Below, one piece after another: positions 1-8,868 of a stretch of DNA of 64,000 bases. Under the pieces are notes generated by a model. The model made no database searches, was not told the origin of the DNA, and worked only from the letters and a program-made list of their open reading frames with translations. The stretch covers positions 124,001-188,000 of the forward strand of contig READ01000015.1 of NCBI GenBank assembly GCA_004293675.1, given 5' to 3'. The DNA is from Betaproteobacteria bacterium. Lineage in GTDB: Bacteria > Pseudomonadota > Gammaproteobacteria > Burkholderiales > Casimicrobiaceae. How positions within the stretch are numbered: the first letter of the stretch is position 1; the number at the start of each line of letters is the position of its first letter. The translations under genes and the position numbers were made by a program.

Positions 1-804
1 TTCGGGCACATCAAAGCCGAAGTCTCGCAGCACGTTCGATGCAATCGCTTCGGCGAACAAGAGATCGTGCCACCGCTCGCCAAACGGCGTGTTGCGCTGT
101 GGCGAAAACTTCACCAGCACCTCTCGCACCTGGCCATTCGCGTCAATGACTCGCGTGCTGAATTTCGGCTGTTCGCCGTCGGCGCTTGAACCAGCAATCG
201 GGCCGATGGTGGCGCTCTTAGCCAGTTCATCGTAGATGTTCAGCAACGTCGTAGGATCGTCGCGATGCGGCGTTTGCTTGTTTGAGCTTTGCCAAGTACG
301 CAGTGATTCGTCTCCCCACAAAATAGCACCCGCGTGCTCCAGCGCGCCCGATTGCGCGGCAAAAACTTGTTGTGCAATCGGCCACTGCTCGGGATGCGTA
401 TCCCACTGTTGCGCCACAGCGCCGAGGCGAAATCGCGCGGCGCGGCCCAAATAGCCGCGCAACGCGAGCGGCGTCAAAAACCATGGAAAGTCGCCATGGG
501 TTTGCGTGTTGATTGCACTTCCGTAGACGTGCACGACGTTGGGCTGAGCGTAGGACGCTGTGGCAAATTCGTGAATGTCCCCATCTGCAGCGACCCAATA
601 CAAAGGCCATTGCGATTGACCGGTGAGCGCGGCATTCGGTAGTGCATAGCGCGTGTTTTTTCCGCGCCCAAGAATCAACATCCGCCCGCCAGCGGCCTTG
701 GCGCGATTGTTGATCGTCATGGGTGTGACGTTGAGGCGCGCGGCCGCATTCGGCGCGGTTAAAGGGCCTTCGCGAGCTAGCAATGTTGAAAGAGCGTCAT
801 CCAA
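1..804 (-). CDS. HipA-family Ser/Thr kinase toxin-like protein, YjjJ type (3' end missing)
   Basis: Reading the minus strand from about 804 gives 268 open codons that run off the left edge. The first ~50 residues look like a winged helix (TAPNAAARLNVTPMTINNRA), followed by a HipA-like N-terminal domain (FPWFLTPLALRGYLGRA, GDESL). A Gly-rich loop (SSADGEQPKFS) and a conserved Lys (VLVKFSP) resemble the ATP-binding start of HipA kinases. YjjJ-type HipA proteins have their own HTH and lack a separate HipB, and no HipB gene is seen upstream. No ATG precedes the HTH in this frame: the upstream in-frame stop lies near 850. I therefore chose TTG at 804; the first ATG (720) would cut into the HTH. 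The catalytic Asp region lies outside the window, so activity cannot be judged. Confidence 0.75.
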   Translation of the reverse strand, partial: MDDALSTLLAREGPLTAPNAAARLNVTPMTINNRAKAAGGRMLILGRGKNTRYALPNAALTGQSQWPLYWVAADGDIHEFATASYAQPNVVHVYGSAINTQTHGDFPWFLTPLALRGYLGRAARFRLGAVAQQWDTHPEQWPIAQQVFAAQSGALEHAGAILWGDESLRTWQSSNKQTPHRDDPTTLLNIYDELAKSATIGPIAGSSADGEQPKFSTRVIDANGQVREVLVKFSPQRNTPFGERWHDLLFAEAIASNVLRDFGFDVPE

Positions 805-851
805 TGTTTTGACTTTCTCGGCCCAAACTATGTTTAATTTTGGTTTATTTT

Positions 852-890
852 CTTATATTTATCAATACTATAAGTAATTTTGTCATGACA
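852..890. promoter_or_regulatory. Inverted repeats upstream of the hipA-like gene, candidate operator
   Basis: Two symmetric sites lie in an AT-rich stretch 48-86 bp upstream of the presumed TTG start. One is CTTATA (852-857) paired with TATAAG (869-874). The other is the perfect 10-bp palindrome TGTCATGACA (881-890). HipA/HipB-type modules are usually autoregulated, and here the HTH is inside the kinase itself. That these sites are its operator is an inference. The rest of the 805-1077 gap shows no gene and must also hold the prfA promoter. Confidence 0.35.
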
Positions 891-1077
891 CAATTAGATT
901 TATTATGCAGTGTAGTCAATGGCTGGCGAGACGCTGCGACTGTGCGCCGTCGTGGCGCTGCTCTAGCATTACGCCAAATGTTTCTTTAGCCACGCTTTCC
1001 TGCCTTCATCATCTGCGGCCTCATTTGACGCCGCGTGAGGCAGTGCAACGCGTGGCTTTTTTGTTTTCTAGGCGCCC

Positions 1078-2157
1078 ATGAAAGACACTTTCCGAATCAA
1101 GCTTGAGCAATTGGAGCGACGTCTGGTCGAGGTGGAATCGTTGCTTTCCGATCCGTCGGTGACTAACGATATGAACCGCTACCGTGCGCTATCGAAAGAG
1201 CGCTCTGACATTGACCCGATCGCGGCGATGTTTAAGTCGTTCAAGGCGCGCGAGGACGACTTAGCGGGCGCACAGGAAATGCTTGCCGACCCCGAGATGA
1301 AGGACATGGCGCTCGAAGAAATTGAAAGCGCGAAGGCCGATATCGAGCGTATCGACAAAGAGCTCACGCTGTCGTTGTTGCCGAGGGACCCGTCGGACGA
1401 GCGAAACATCTTTCTTGAAATTCGTGCGGGTACGGGCGGCGACGAATCGGCGCTGTTCGCGGGCGATTTGCTACGGATGTATACGCGCTTTGCGGAGCGG
1501 CAGCGCTACCAAGTGGAAATCGTGTCGTCGAACGAGAGCGAAATTGGCGGCTACCGAGAAGTCATCGCGCGCATCAACGGCCAAGGCGCGTATTCGAAAT
1601 TCAAATTTGAATCCGGCACGCACCGCGTGCAGCGCGTGCCCGCCACCGAGGCGCAGGGCCGCATTCACACCAGCGCTTGCACCGTGGCGATCCTGCCCGA
1701 GGCTGATCCCGTAAAGGACATCACAATCAGCCCAGCGGATTTGCGAATTGACACCTTTCGCGCCAGCGGTGCCGGCGGTCAACACATCAACAAAACTGAT
1801 TCAGCGGTGCGCATCGTGCACATTCCCACGGGCGTGGTCGTGGAATGCCAAGACGGTCGTTCGCAGCATCAAAATAAGGCGCGAGCGATGGAAGTATTGG
1901 CATCGCGGTTGCTGGAGCGGGAGCGCGAAGCGGCGCATGCGAAGGAAGCCGGACTACGCAAGTCGCTCGTTGGCTCGGGTGACCGCAGCGAGCGCATCCG
2001 CACCTACAATTTTCCGCAAGGCCGCATGACCGATCACCGCATCAATTTGACGCTGTACAAACTCGACATGATTATGGATGGCGATATTGGCGAGATGACC
2101 GATGCGCTGCGAAGCGAACATCAGGCGGAGCAAATGTCGTCGATGGAATCGGCTTAG
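1078..2157 (+). CDS. prfA: Peptide chain release factor 1
   Basis: A 359-residue protein of normal RF1 length. It reads UAA/UAG stop codons and triggers peptide release on the ribosome. The stop-codon-reading tripeptide PAT is at residues 188-190 (the RF1-specific form) and the catalytic GGQ loop is at 233-235, inside [19 protein letters not shown]. The GGQ glutamine is the residue methylated by PrmC, whose gene follows 1.2 kb downstream after pyrF. The usual partner hemA is not directly upstream; a HipA-like gene on the other strand is there instead. The ATG at 1078 gives the canonical N-terminus. Confidence 0.98.
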   Translation: MKDTFRIKLEQLERRLVEVESLLSDPSVTNDMNRYRALSKERSDIDPIAAMFKSFKAREDDLAGAQEMLADPEMKDMALEEIESAKADIERIDKELTLSLLPRDPSDERNIFLEIRAGTGGDESALFAGDLLRMYTRFAERQRYQVEIVSSNESEIGGYREVIARINGQGAYSKFKFESGTHRVQRVPATEAQGRIHTSACTVAILPEADPVKDITISPADLRIDTFRASGAGGQHINKTDSAVRIVHIPTGVVVECQDGRSQHQNKARAMEVLASRLLEREREAAHAKEAGLRKSLVGSGDRSERIRTYNFPQGRMTDHRINLTLYKLDMIMDGDIGEMTDALRSEHQAEQMSSMESA

Positions 2158-2167
2158 CCGATTCCAT
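2143..2167. other. Perfect palindrome across the prfA stop codon
   Basis: ATGGAATCGGCT and its exact reverse complement AGCCGATTCCAT are separated by one base, with the prfA TAG (2155-2157) in the middle. The 12-bp arms would form a stable hairpin at the mRNA 3' end. No T-run follows, so it is not a classic intrinsic terminator. It may stabilise the 3' end or act as an unusual terminator. Confidence 0.6.
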
Positions 2168-2170
2168 CAG

Positions 2171-2346
2171 GACGAATGACGAAGGACGACGCTCCCGCTG
2201 GTCGCTAGGACGCAAAGCTGCGTGCCCATCATTGCCCAAGATTGATGCAATAGGATGACGAAAATGAACAAGTTGAACAAACAGATTGAAACAACACAAA
2301 ACAGTTGGCGTAGCTTTGCGTCATTCGTCATTGGTCTTTCGTCCTT
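2171..2346. repeat. Degenerate AGGACGC-type inverted-repeat element
   Basis: The prfA-pyrF gap is bounded by GACGAATGACGAAGGACGAC...AGGACGCAAAGCTGCG on the left and the inverse form CGTAGCTTTGCGTC...GTCTTTCGTCC on the right. It is a smaller relative of the element at 10887-11479. No convincing gene lies inside. The right arm ends just before the pyrF Shine-Dalgarno (GGAG). Confidence 0.5.
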
Positions 2347-2358
2347 TGCGGAGCCCCT

Positions 2359-3168
2359 ATGAACTTCCAATCAAAACTCAATGCCGCGTGGCTCCGCACC
2401 CACTCCCTCGTGTGCGTCGGGCTCGACCCGGAAATGCCCAAGCTCCCTGCGCGATTTCAAAATCGCCCGGATGGCTTGTTCGCGTTTCACAAGGCTATCG
2501 TTGATGCCACGCACGATATCGTTTGCGCCTATAAGCCACAGTACGCGCACCATGCGGCGCTTGGCGCATACGATCAGCTCGCGGCGATCATTGATTACAT
2601 TCACACGCGCTATCCGAATGTGCCCGTGATTCTGGATGCGAAGCGCGGCGACATGGGCAACACGGCGATGTACTTGGCCAAAGAAGCATTTGAAGGCTTC
2701 AAGGCCGATGCCGTCACCGTGAGTCCGTATCTCGGGACCGATGCGATTGAGCCGTTTACCAAATACGCTGATCGAGGTACGGTGCTCTTGTGCCGCACGT
2801 CGAACCCTGGCGCAGCGGATTTGCAGGAACTGTTGATCGATGGCGAGCCGATCTACATGAAGGTTGCGCGACTCGCTGCGACAAAATGGAATGGGAACAA
2901 CAACGTGTCTCTCGTCGTTGGAGCGACCGCGCCAAAGGTCATTGCTGATGTTCGCGCCATGGTGGGCGACATGCCGTTGCTGGTTCCCGGCGTCGGCGCG
3001 CAGGGTGGCGACGTGGCAGACGCGGTCGCTGCGGGCCGGGATAGCAAAGGCGTAGGCTTGATGATTAGCGCATCGCGGTCGGTGCTTTATGCAAGCAACG
3101 GCGACGATTTTGCGCATGCCGCGCGCGGCGTGGTCGAGCAGATGATTGCTGACGGCGCGAATTGTTAA
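2359..3168 (+). CDS. pyrF: Orotidine 5'-phosphate decarboxylase (long, type 2)
   Basis: This 269-residue TIM-barrel enzyme decarboxylates OMP to UMP in the last step of de novo pyrimidine synthesis. The catalytic motif D93-A-K95-R-G-D98 is intact, followed by VSPYLGTDAIEPF and the phosphate-binding region LLVPGVGAQGGD. The length and the GDMGNTA context match the longer PyrF class common in betaproteobacteria and actinobacteria, not the ~230-residue E. coli form. GGAG lies 9-10 bases before the ATG. Confidence 0.96.
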   Translation: MNFQSKLNAAWLRTHSLVCVGLDPEMPKLPARFQNRPDGLFAFHKAIVDATHDIVCAYKPQYAHHAALGAYDQLAAIIDYIHTRYPNVPVILDAKRGDMGNTAMYLAKEAFEGFKADAVTVSPYLGTDAIEPFTKYADRGTVLLCRTSNPGAADLQELLIDGEPIYMKVARLAATKWNGNNNVSLVVGATAPKVIADVRAMVGDMPLLVPGVGAQGGDVADAVAAGRDSKGVGLMISASRSVLYASNGDDFAHAARGVVEQMIADGANC

Positions 3169-3200
3169 GTGTGAATTCGCAGCATCGACTTAGTCTGTGT

Positions 3201-3292
3201 AAGCCCAATGAAATATGGGTTACGAGCTAGTTTGTACACATTTTGGTAACTAGATTTTTTGCCTTGCATCCCTTATTTCGTCGGGCTATAGC
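3201..3292. repeat. AT-rich paired-palindrome element, copy 1
   Basis: The left arm (3201-3221, AAGCCCAATGAAATATGGGTT) and right arm (around CCTTATTTCGTCGGGC, 3271-3286) flank a ~50-bp AT-rich centre between pyrF and prmC. The arms match the family described in the findings (AATGCCTTAT...ATAAGGCATT). This is one of the more degenerate copies. Confidence 0.6.
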
Positions 3293-3350
3293 AAGTAATG
3301 TTGGGATGGAGTTTCATACACGTGCTTAGCGAACGCAAAAGGACGGCCGC

Positions 3351-4262
3351 TTGAAAATTCGCGACGTCTTTTCACTCGCCACAGCACAGGCATTGCCGCG
3401 CAACGAGCTGCGCATGCTGCTGCAATTCGCGCTCGAAAGAGACGCGGCGTGGCTCATTGCGCATGACAACGACGAGCTCGCGGAACAGCAGCGCTCAGCC
3501 ATCGAATCGCTGATTTCACGTCGAATTGCGGGCGAACCCATCGCGTACTTAATCGGTGAGCGAGAGTTTTATGGGCGCGCATTTCAATGCTCACCCGCCG
3601 CGTTAATCCCTCGGCCAGAGACTGAGCTACTTGTGGAAACCACCCTTGCGCTGGTTCCCTCCCCCTGGGGGGGAGGGTTAGGGAGAGGGTCTCCGCCCGC
3701 GCACTCTCTTCCCCAATCAAACTCCCTCTCCCCAGCCCTCCCCCCCGGGGGGAGGGAGCTTCGGTTACTCGACATCGGCACCGGAACCGGCTGCATCGCC
3801 GTCACCCTCGCGCTCGAATTGCCATCGCTCAATGTCACCGCCGTTGACGTATCACCTGCAGCGTTGAAGCTCGCGCAAATCAACGCCGCGCATCTGGGTG
3901 CCAACATCCAATTCATCGAATCCAATTGGTTCACAGCAATCGCCCCCGACGCCCGCTTCGACCTGATCGTCAGCAACCCGCCCTACATCGTGCCCGGTGA
4001 CACGCATCTTTCCCAAGGTGATCTGCGTTTCGAGCCAGCCATCGCGCTGGCCGATTCCGTTGACGGATTGCAGAGCTATCGCGAACTCGCGAACGGCGCG
4101 ATGAAGCACCTAAATCCCGGCGGCTGGCTCATCGTCGAACACGGCTACGACCAAGGCGAATCAGTGCCTGCGCTGTTTCGTGACGCGGGTTTTGTTGATG
4201 TTGAAATGAAACGGGATTTGGCTGATTTGCCGCGTGTGACGCAAGCCCGCAAGCTAACTTAA
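3351..4262 (+). CDS. prmC: Release factor glutamine methyltransferase, with an in-frame repeat insertion
   Basis: Methylates the GGQ glutamine of RF1/RF2 using SAM. The order is normal: an N-terminal helical domain (1-80), the SAM-binding loop LDIGTGTGCIAV (140-151) and the NPPY catalytic motif (209-212). At 303 residues it is ~25-30 longer than usual. The excess is residues 101-136, a Gly/Pro/Ser stretch encoded by a GC-rich palindromic repeat (3656-3757) inserted between the helical domain and the SAM domain, a linker position that should tolerate it. The start is TTG at 3351 with AAGGA about 8 bases upstream. prfA lies just upstream, so enzyme and substrate are neighbours. Confidence 0.94.
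   Translation: MKIRDVFSLATAQALPRNELRMLLQFALERDAAWLIAHDNDELAEQQRSAIESLISRRIAGEPIAYLIGEREFYGRAFQCSPAALIPRPETELLVETTLALVPSPWGGGLGRGSPPAHSLPQSNSLSPALPPGGRELRLLDIGTGTGCIAVTLALELPSLNVTAVDVSPAALKLAQINAAHLGANIQFIESNWFTAIAPDARFDLIVSNPPYIVPGDTHLSQGDLRFEPAIALADSVDGLQSYRELANGAMKHLNPGGWLIVEHGYDQGESVPALFRDAGFVDVEMKRDLADLPRVTQARKLT
3656..3757. repeat. GC-rich palindromic element inside prmC
   Basis: Left arm TTCCCTCCCCCTGGGGGG...TTAGGGAGAGGG and right arm CCCTCTCCCCAGCCCTCC...GGGGGGAGGGA form a long imperfect inverted repeat. It keeps the prmC frame open and adds about 36 codons. The same left arm is found in icmF (26141-26182), and relatives lie between genes at 33.9, 52.4, 57.5 and 58.4 kb. Confidence 0.85.
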
Positions 4263-4301
4263 GAGCGGGTTTGGGCGCGACACGGTTAGTGATCGGAGGC
4301 G

Positions 4302-4345
4302 GTAGCGGCCTCTTACAGCCGTTCGCGGCAAGCCGCTCCTACAAT
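4302..4345. repeat. TGTAGGAGCGGC-type REP-like sequence with a TACAAT box
   Basis: AGCGGCCTCTTACAGCCG and CGCGGCAAGCCGCTCCTAC form a small imperfect hairpin. The terminal TACAAT (4340-4345) could serve as a -10 box for ychF, giving a ~25-base leader. No good -35 is seen. Related copies lie at 15275-15331 and 24163-24189. Confidence 0.45.
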
Positions 4346-4376
4346 TAAGGCAATTCACTTTACACAAGAAAAAATC

Positions 4377-5477
4377 ATGGCAGTTCAATGCGGCATCGTC
4401 GGCCTTCCTAACGTTGGCAAATCCACCCTTTTCAACGCGCTGACTAAAGCGGGCATCGCAGCGGAAAACTATCCGTTTTGCACGATTGAGCCCAATACTG
4501 GCATCGTTGAGGTGCCGGATCATCGTTTGGCACAGCTTGCGGCGATCGTGAATCCGCAGAAGGTCGTGCCAGCGACGGTTGAGTTTGTTGATATCGCTGG
4601 CTTGGTGAAGGGCGCATCCACCGGCGAAGGTTTAGGCAATCAGTTTCTCGCCAACATTCGCGAATGTGACGCTACGGCCCATGTGGTGCGCTGCTTTGAT
4701 GACGATAATGTGATTCACGTCTCGGGCAAAGTCTCACCGATTGATGACATCGAAGTGATCAACACCGAACTCGCGCTGGCTGATTTACAGAGTGTGGAAA
4801 AAGCCACACATCGCTTCACCAAGTTGTCGCGCTCGACCGGTGGCGACAAAGAGGCGCAGAAGATGTTGCCGCTTTTGGAGAAGTGCCAAAAAGTGTTGAA
4901 CGAAGGCCGCGCTGTGCGCTCGTTATCGCTCGATGAAGAAGAAAAAGCGTTGGTCAAAACGCTCTTTCTCATCACCTCAAAACCCACGATGTACGTGGCC
5001 AATGTGGCCGATGCCAACGATCTGGCGCACAACGCACATTACCAAGCCGTGGTTGCCTACGCGGCAAAAGAAAAAGCGCCAGTGATCGCCGTGTGCGCCA
5101 ACATGGAAGCCGAAATCGGCGACATGGATGATGCTGACAAGATGGAATTTTTGAAAGACTTGGGACTAGAAGAGCCCGGTCTGAATCGCGTGATTCGTGC
5201 AGGCTACGACTTGCTCGGTTTGCAAACCTACTTCACCGCTGGCGTGAAAGAAGTCCGCGCCTGGACGATTCACAAAGGCGACACCGCGCCACAAGCCGCA
5301 GGCGTGATCCATACCGATTTCGAAAAGGGCTTCATCCGCTCGCAAACCATTGGCTTCGATGACTACATCAAATTCAAGGGCGAATCAGGCGCGAAAGAAG
5401 CGGGCAAGATGCGCGCGGAAGGCAAAGAATACGTAGTGCATGACGGGGACGTTTTGAATTTCTTGTTTAACGTTTAG
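4377..5477 (+). CDS. ychF: Redox-regulated P-loop ATPase YchF (OLA1 family)
   Basis: A 366-residue Obg-related NTPase that binds ribosomes. The Walker A motif GLPNVGKS is at residues 9-16, switch/G3 is [10 protein letters not shown], and the specificity motif is N-M-E-A in place of the GTPase NKxD, the known reason YchF prefers ATP. The C-terminal TGS domain ([14 protein letters not shown] to LNFLFNV) is complete. The gene ends against a convergent gene with a shared hairpin. Confidence 0.96.
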   Translation: MAVQCGIVGLPNVGKSTLFNALTKAGIAAENYPFCTIEPNTGIVEVPDHRLAQLAAIVNPQKVVPATVEFVDIAGLVKGASTGEGLGNQFLANIRECDATAHVVRCFDDDNVIHVSGKVSPIDDIEVINTELALADLQSVEKATHRFTKLSRSTGGDKEAQKMLPLLEKCQKVLNEGRAVRSLSLDEEEKALVKTLFLITSKPTMYVANVADANDLAHNAHYQAVVAYAAKEKAPVIAVCANMEAEIGDMDDADKMEFLKDLGLEEPGLNRVIRAGYDLLGLQTYFTAGVKEVRAWTIHKGDTAPQAAGVIHTDFEKGFIRSQTIGFDDYIKFKGESGAKEAGKMRAEGKEYVVHDGDVLNFLFNV

Positions 5478-5487
5478 GTCAAGGTTG

Positions 5488-5510
5488 CGAGCGCCAGTCA
5501 ATGGCGCTCG
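5488..5510. terminator. Hairpin between convergent gene ends
   Basis: CGAGCGCCA and TGGCGCTCG pair perfectly around a 5-base loop, 10 bp after the ychF stop and overlapping the stop of the minus-strand gene. It is placed to serve both genes, but neither side has a T-run, so it is at best a weak bidirectional terminator. Confidence 0.4.
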
Positions 5511-7921
5511 TTGAGCGCCGCGGCCACTTCGTTAAACACCGGCTCCCAACGCCGCGACGAATCTTGCCGAAACAGCTGCATCGTAGGCGACCACGCGCAA
5601 GTTTCTCCCGTGATGCCGTAGCGCCAGTCGCCCGCTTCGCGCAATAACACCCACGTTTCAGCGCCGAGAGCCGCCGCCAGATGCGCCGCTCCGGTGTCGA
5701 TACAAATGACTAAGTCGAGCGCATCGATGAGCGCTGCCATTTGCGTAAATTCAACGGTTTCGTTGGTCCAGTCGATGATATTTTCGTTGGGCAGCGGTGA
5801 TGCGCCGTGCTGCAGCGATATCCAATTAATTTCTGGATGCTGCGCGCTCATGTCAGCGATGAATTTCGACATCAAGCGCGGCGGGATGGAACGATCGGCC
5901 ATTTGATTGTCAAGACCTGCGAACTGGCCTTGCCAGACGAGGCCGATGGCCCTTGGCCCCTCTCCCGCAGGCGGGAGAGGGGTTGGTGTGAGGGTGCCAC
6001 GCGAGAGCAGACTTGGTTCGTCTGCCACCACACCCTCGCCCGGCCTGTCGGCCACCCTCCCCCGCGCGCGGGAGAGGGACTCGCTGGCGAGACGGCCTCC
6101 CCACTTGGCCACATCCGCTTCGCTCGTTTGCAAAAACCGCTTCGGAGCGGGCAAATTCTCAAGCGTGATGCCAAGTGCTGGCACCAGCGACCACAGCGCC
6201 GCCCAATAATCAAACTGCATTCCCTCGTGCTCGCCGATGGCGATCACTCGAACATCGGGAAACGACTGCTGCATCAACGCCACTTGCGACTTCTGAACGG
6301 CAAAAGTAGCGGTCAAACCACGCGCAACGACCATCGGTACGAAGCGAGCGAACATGAACGTGTCGCCCAGGCCCTGCTCACACATCAGCAAAATGGTTTT
6401 GCCAACGGCGGGTTCACCGCGCCAGATTGGGGTGTTTGCGGGAATCTTTCCGCTCGGCTGTGTTTGTGGAAATTGCAAGCGCAATTCGTAGTCCGCAAAC
6501 CCTCGTTCGTAGTCAGCTTTAGCCAAAAGCGAAAAGGTGCGGTTCCAGCGGGCGTAGTTGAAATCGGGCACCATGGCGAGCGCGCGATCAAACGCCTCGA
6601 TCGACGCATCAATTTGATTGAGCGAGCGCAGATTGAAGCCCAGATTATTGAGCGCGCCGGGGTGATTGGCGTCCAGCGATAGCGCGTGCTCTGCGGCCCA
6701 TTGGCCTTCGGCGTAGCGTCCCGCGCTCCAGGCTGCAGCGCTGTAGTTGCTGAAAAATTCGGGCTCGGTTCGCGTGAGCGTGAGTGAGCGCCACATCGGT
6801 TCCAGCGCGGCCGACGGTTGTCCGCTTTGATATTGCGCTAAGCCAATGAAGTGAAGCGCGTTGGGGTTTTCGGGTTCCTGTGCGAGCACGCGGGTGTATC
6901 GATCTACGGCCGCTTCGATGTTGCCGCTTTGGTGCAATTGCAGCGCTTCGCCGATCATTGCATCGACATTGACTGCAGCGTCGGCGACATTGGCAGCGCC
7001 CACTTTGCCGTGACATTCTTTGTAGCGTTTGCCACTGCCGCAGGGGCAGGGATCGTTTCTTGAACTCGGAGCTTTGATCGCGATTTCGGCTACGGCTAAT
7101 TCGCCTGAGCCTTTGTTTAACCGAGCTTTCAGATCAAGCGCTTGAACATCATGCGGCAACGACGCGAGTCGACGTGTAACAAATTCACGAGCCATCTCGG
7201 TGCGCCGCAAATCCACCAAATTTCGGGTGAGCGCGCCAAAACCCAGCCCTTCAGCAATGGCCTCGGGCGCGGTGCGGGCGAAGCTCACCAGCGCTTCGCC
7301 GTCCATCACTTGCCAGAAATTGAACACGCCATGAAAGCCAAGGGTGCGGCCGACGGGGCGCGACACATCGAACGCAAATCGATCGGCAACCCGCTCGCTC
7401 GCGAACACGATGCCGTGCTTTTGTTCGAGCAGCTCGCGGTAGCGAATGCAAATAGTTTCGTCTTCGTTTTCGTCCTCGCGAAATTCAATCGCATCGTCTT
7501 GCAATGCATGCAGCAACTTTTTCGAGCGCAGCGAAAAGCCGCCGTTGCCTACTTTGAATTCACCATCGACATGCGGCCAGCGCGCGCCGATGTAATCGTA
7601 GTTCCAAAACTCATCGGCGAACGCGTCATCGTGAATCACGAAACCGTCCCATTGCACCACGAGCGCGAACTCGGTTTTGATGTGCTGCGAGAGCTGCTTG
7701 AGCATGAACTGCGAGTAAGCGGCGCGGGATTTGATCGGCGCGATACGTATCGTTTCGACGCCGTCAAACGTTGTTTCAACGTCGGTGAGAAGCACAGTGC
7801 GCGCAGCGGGAAGCAGTTCGGCGGAGCGCTGCAATGCCTTTGCAGCGAGTGCGGGATAGGCGCAATCGACGGCGACGAGGGTGAGGTCGAACTTTGGATT
7901 CATTTGCTTATTTTCGACCAT
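5498..7921 (-). CDS. DUF5672 / SEC-C / TPR / glycosyltransferase-like fusion protein
   Basis: An 807-residue soluble-looking protein with four parts. Residues 10-210 resemble DUF5672 (TLVAVDC, VVQWDGFVIH, YDYIGARWPH, VGNGGFSLRS), a glycosyltransferase-like fold. Residues 290-304 are a SEC-C zinc motif with C292, C294, C303 and H304. Residues 325-485 are TPR repeats. Residues 505-800 resemble the nucleotide-sugar-binding half of TPR-linked glycosyltransferases (EQGLGDTFMFARF; IDTGAAHLAAALG near the end). Residues 611-657 are a low-complexity in-frame insertion encoded by a palindromic repeat. The order suggests a glycosyltransferase acting on sugars or protein, but the acceptor cannot be told. 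The start is 7921 or the second ATG at 7903. Confidence 0.8.
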   Translation of the reverse strand: MVENKQMNPKFDLTLVAVDCAYPALAAKALQRSAELLPAARTVLLTDVETTFDGVETIRIAPIKSRAAYSQFMLKQLSQHIKTEFALVVQWDGFVIHDDAFADEFWNYDYIGARWPHVDGEFKVGNGGFSLRSKKLLHALQDDAIEFREDENEDETICIRYRELLEQKHGIVFASERVADRFAFDVSRPVGRTLGFHGVFNFWQVMDGEALVSFARTAPEAIAEGLGFGALTRNLVDLRRTEMAREFVTRRLASLPHDVQALDLKARLNKGSGELAVAEIAIKAPSSRNDPCPCGSGKRYKECHGKVGAANVADAAVNVDAMIGEALQLHQSGNIEAAVDRYTRVLAQEPENPNALHFIGLAQYQSGQPSAALEPMWRSLTLTRTEPEFFSNYSAAAWSAGRYAEGQWAAEHALSLDANHPGALNNLGFNLRSLNQIDASIEAFDRALAMVPDFNYARWNRTFSLLAKADYERGFADYELRLQFPQTQPSGKIPANTPIWRGEPAVGKTILLMCEQGLGDTFMFARFVPMVVARGLTATFAVQKSQVALMQQSFPDVRVIAIGEHEGMQFDYWAALWSLVPALGITLENLPAPKRFLQTSEADVAKWGGRLASESLSRARGRVADRPGEGVVADEPSLLSRGTLTPTPLPPAGEGPRAIGLVWQGQFAGLDNQMADRSIPPRLMSKFIADMSAQHPEINWISLQHGASPLPNENIIDWTNETVEFTQMAALIDALDLVICIDTGAAHLAAALGAETWVLLREAGDWRYGITGETCAWSPTMQLFRQDSSRRWEPVFNEVAAALNERH
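5955..6090. repeat. GC-rich palindromic element inside the SEC-C/TPR gene
   Basis: CCCCTCTCCCGCAGGCGGGA...GGGTG on one side and CACCCTCGCCC...CCCGCGCGCGGGAGAGGG on the other frame a ~50-bp spacer. Multiple frames are open through it, which is why spurious ORFs appear on both strands here. It is the same type as 27134-27260 in icmF and adds ~46 codons without breaking the frame. Confidence 0.85.
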
Positions 7922-8115
7922 ACGACGCGGTGTCTCCTCTCCAGGCTCAATTCGTCGACATCAATTGCCGCCAATCAAATTTGACCTTAGCGCCCACCGA
8001 ATTTTTGACGCAGGTTTCGCAGGTTTTTCAGTTGATTTACACAGATTTTTTCACGAGGAAAATCACTGTCGAAAAGCTGAGAAGCGGTTCACGTCAATCA
8101 GCGAATCCACACGTC
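7922..8115. other. Intergenic gap without a gene
   Basis: This gap holds the upstream region of the SEC-C/TPR gene and the 3' side of the TauE gene. The stretch 8010-8060 (GCAGGTTTCGCAGGTTTTTC, then TTTACACAGATTTTTT) resembles the CTGTG-rich repeats at 34.4 and 55.8 kb. No coding sequence or clear promoter is seen. Confidence 0.5.
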
Positions 8116-8868
8116 TCACCGAAGTCCCTCAAACAACAATCGACAACCCAACGCAAGCAACAACCAGAGCGCGATTTTTCGAAACATCGCATCGCTCATC
8201 CAACGGTTGAGCCGAACGCCGAGCCAAACGCCAATCGGTGCGAACGGCATCAGCACGAGTGAGGTCGCCAGATTGGTTAGGTTAAGTTGCCCCAGTAGAG
8301 CGAAGGGCGCGATTTTCACCGCGTTAACAAAGGTGAAAAACACGACTGTCGTTGCGACGAACTGCGCTCGATCCAGTTGCTTCGGCCACAGGTAGATCGT
8401 CACGGGCGGGCCGCCAGCGTGTGCAAGTGTTGAGGTAAAACCAGACAAACCACACCACAACCAAGGCCGCGCCCACTGGGCGATCCACGATTTAAGATCG
8501 CGCAACTGCGGCACCAATTGATAGACCGAAAACGAAACGGCAATGGCGCCCAATATCAGTTTGGTCGACGCCACCGACAACACGCCGAAGAGCAACGCAC
8601 CAATCGCGATGCCGAGCACAGCGGGGGCGAGCATGGGTTTCAAAACGTTCCATGACCATTTGCCACGATACGCGCGAAGCCCCAGCAAATCCATCACGCA
8701 CAAAATCGGCAGCATGATGCCCGCAGCCGCACTCGGTGCAATCACCTGAGACATCATGGGGACTGCAATACCGCCGGAACCCGCTCCAAGTCCTGTTTTC
8801 GAAATGCCGGTGATGAGCACGGCAGGAATCGCCAGCGCGTAAAACCACGGGTCGGTAATGAAATTCAC
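8116..8868 (-). CDS. TauE/SafE family sulfite or organosulfonate exporter
   Basis: A 250-residue membrane protein with about eight hydrophobic helices and the family's Gly-rich first half (GISKTGLGAGSGGIAVPMM) and later LWCGLSGFTSTLAHAGGPPV. The open frame runs on to 9252, but that part overlaps the upstream hydrolase and has no membrane character. I chose the GTG at 8868, which overlaps the hydrolase stop as GTGA and gives a normal TauE N-terminus (MNFITDPWFYALAIPAV). Translational coupling to the hydrolase is likely. The substrate is unknown. Confidence 0.88.
   Translation of the reverse strand: MNFITDPWFYALAIPAVLITGISKTGLGAGSGGIAVPMMSQVIAPSAAAGIMLPILCVMDLLGLRAYRGKWSWNVLKPMLAPAVLGIAIGALLFGVLSVASTKLILGAIAVSFSVYQLVPQLRDLKSWIAQWARPWLWCGLSGFTSTLAHAGGPPVTIYLWPKQLDRAQFVATTVVFFTFVNAVKIAPFALLGQLNLTNLATSLVLMPFAPIGVWLGVRLNRWMSDAMFRKIALWLLLALGCRLLFEGLR

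Noticed and set aside
2143-2167. Intrinsic terminator after prfA
   Set aside because: The hairpin is perfect but no T-run follows, so I list it as a palindrome only.
2371-3117. 248-codon open frame on the minus strand
   Set aside because: It lies fully antisense to pyrF, whose motifs are intact. The frame is a by-product of GC-rich codons and shows no domain.
5807-8000. Plus-strand frames of 291 and 280 codons (5807-6682, 7142-7984)
   Set aside because: They are antisense to the SEC-C/TPR gene. The first is helped by the palindromic insertion, which is open in several frames.
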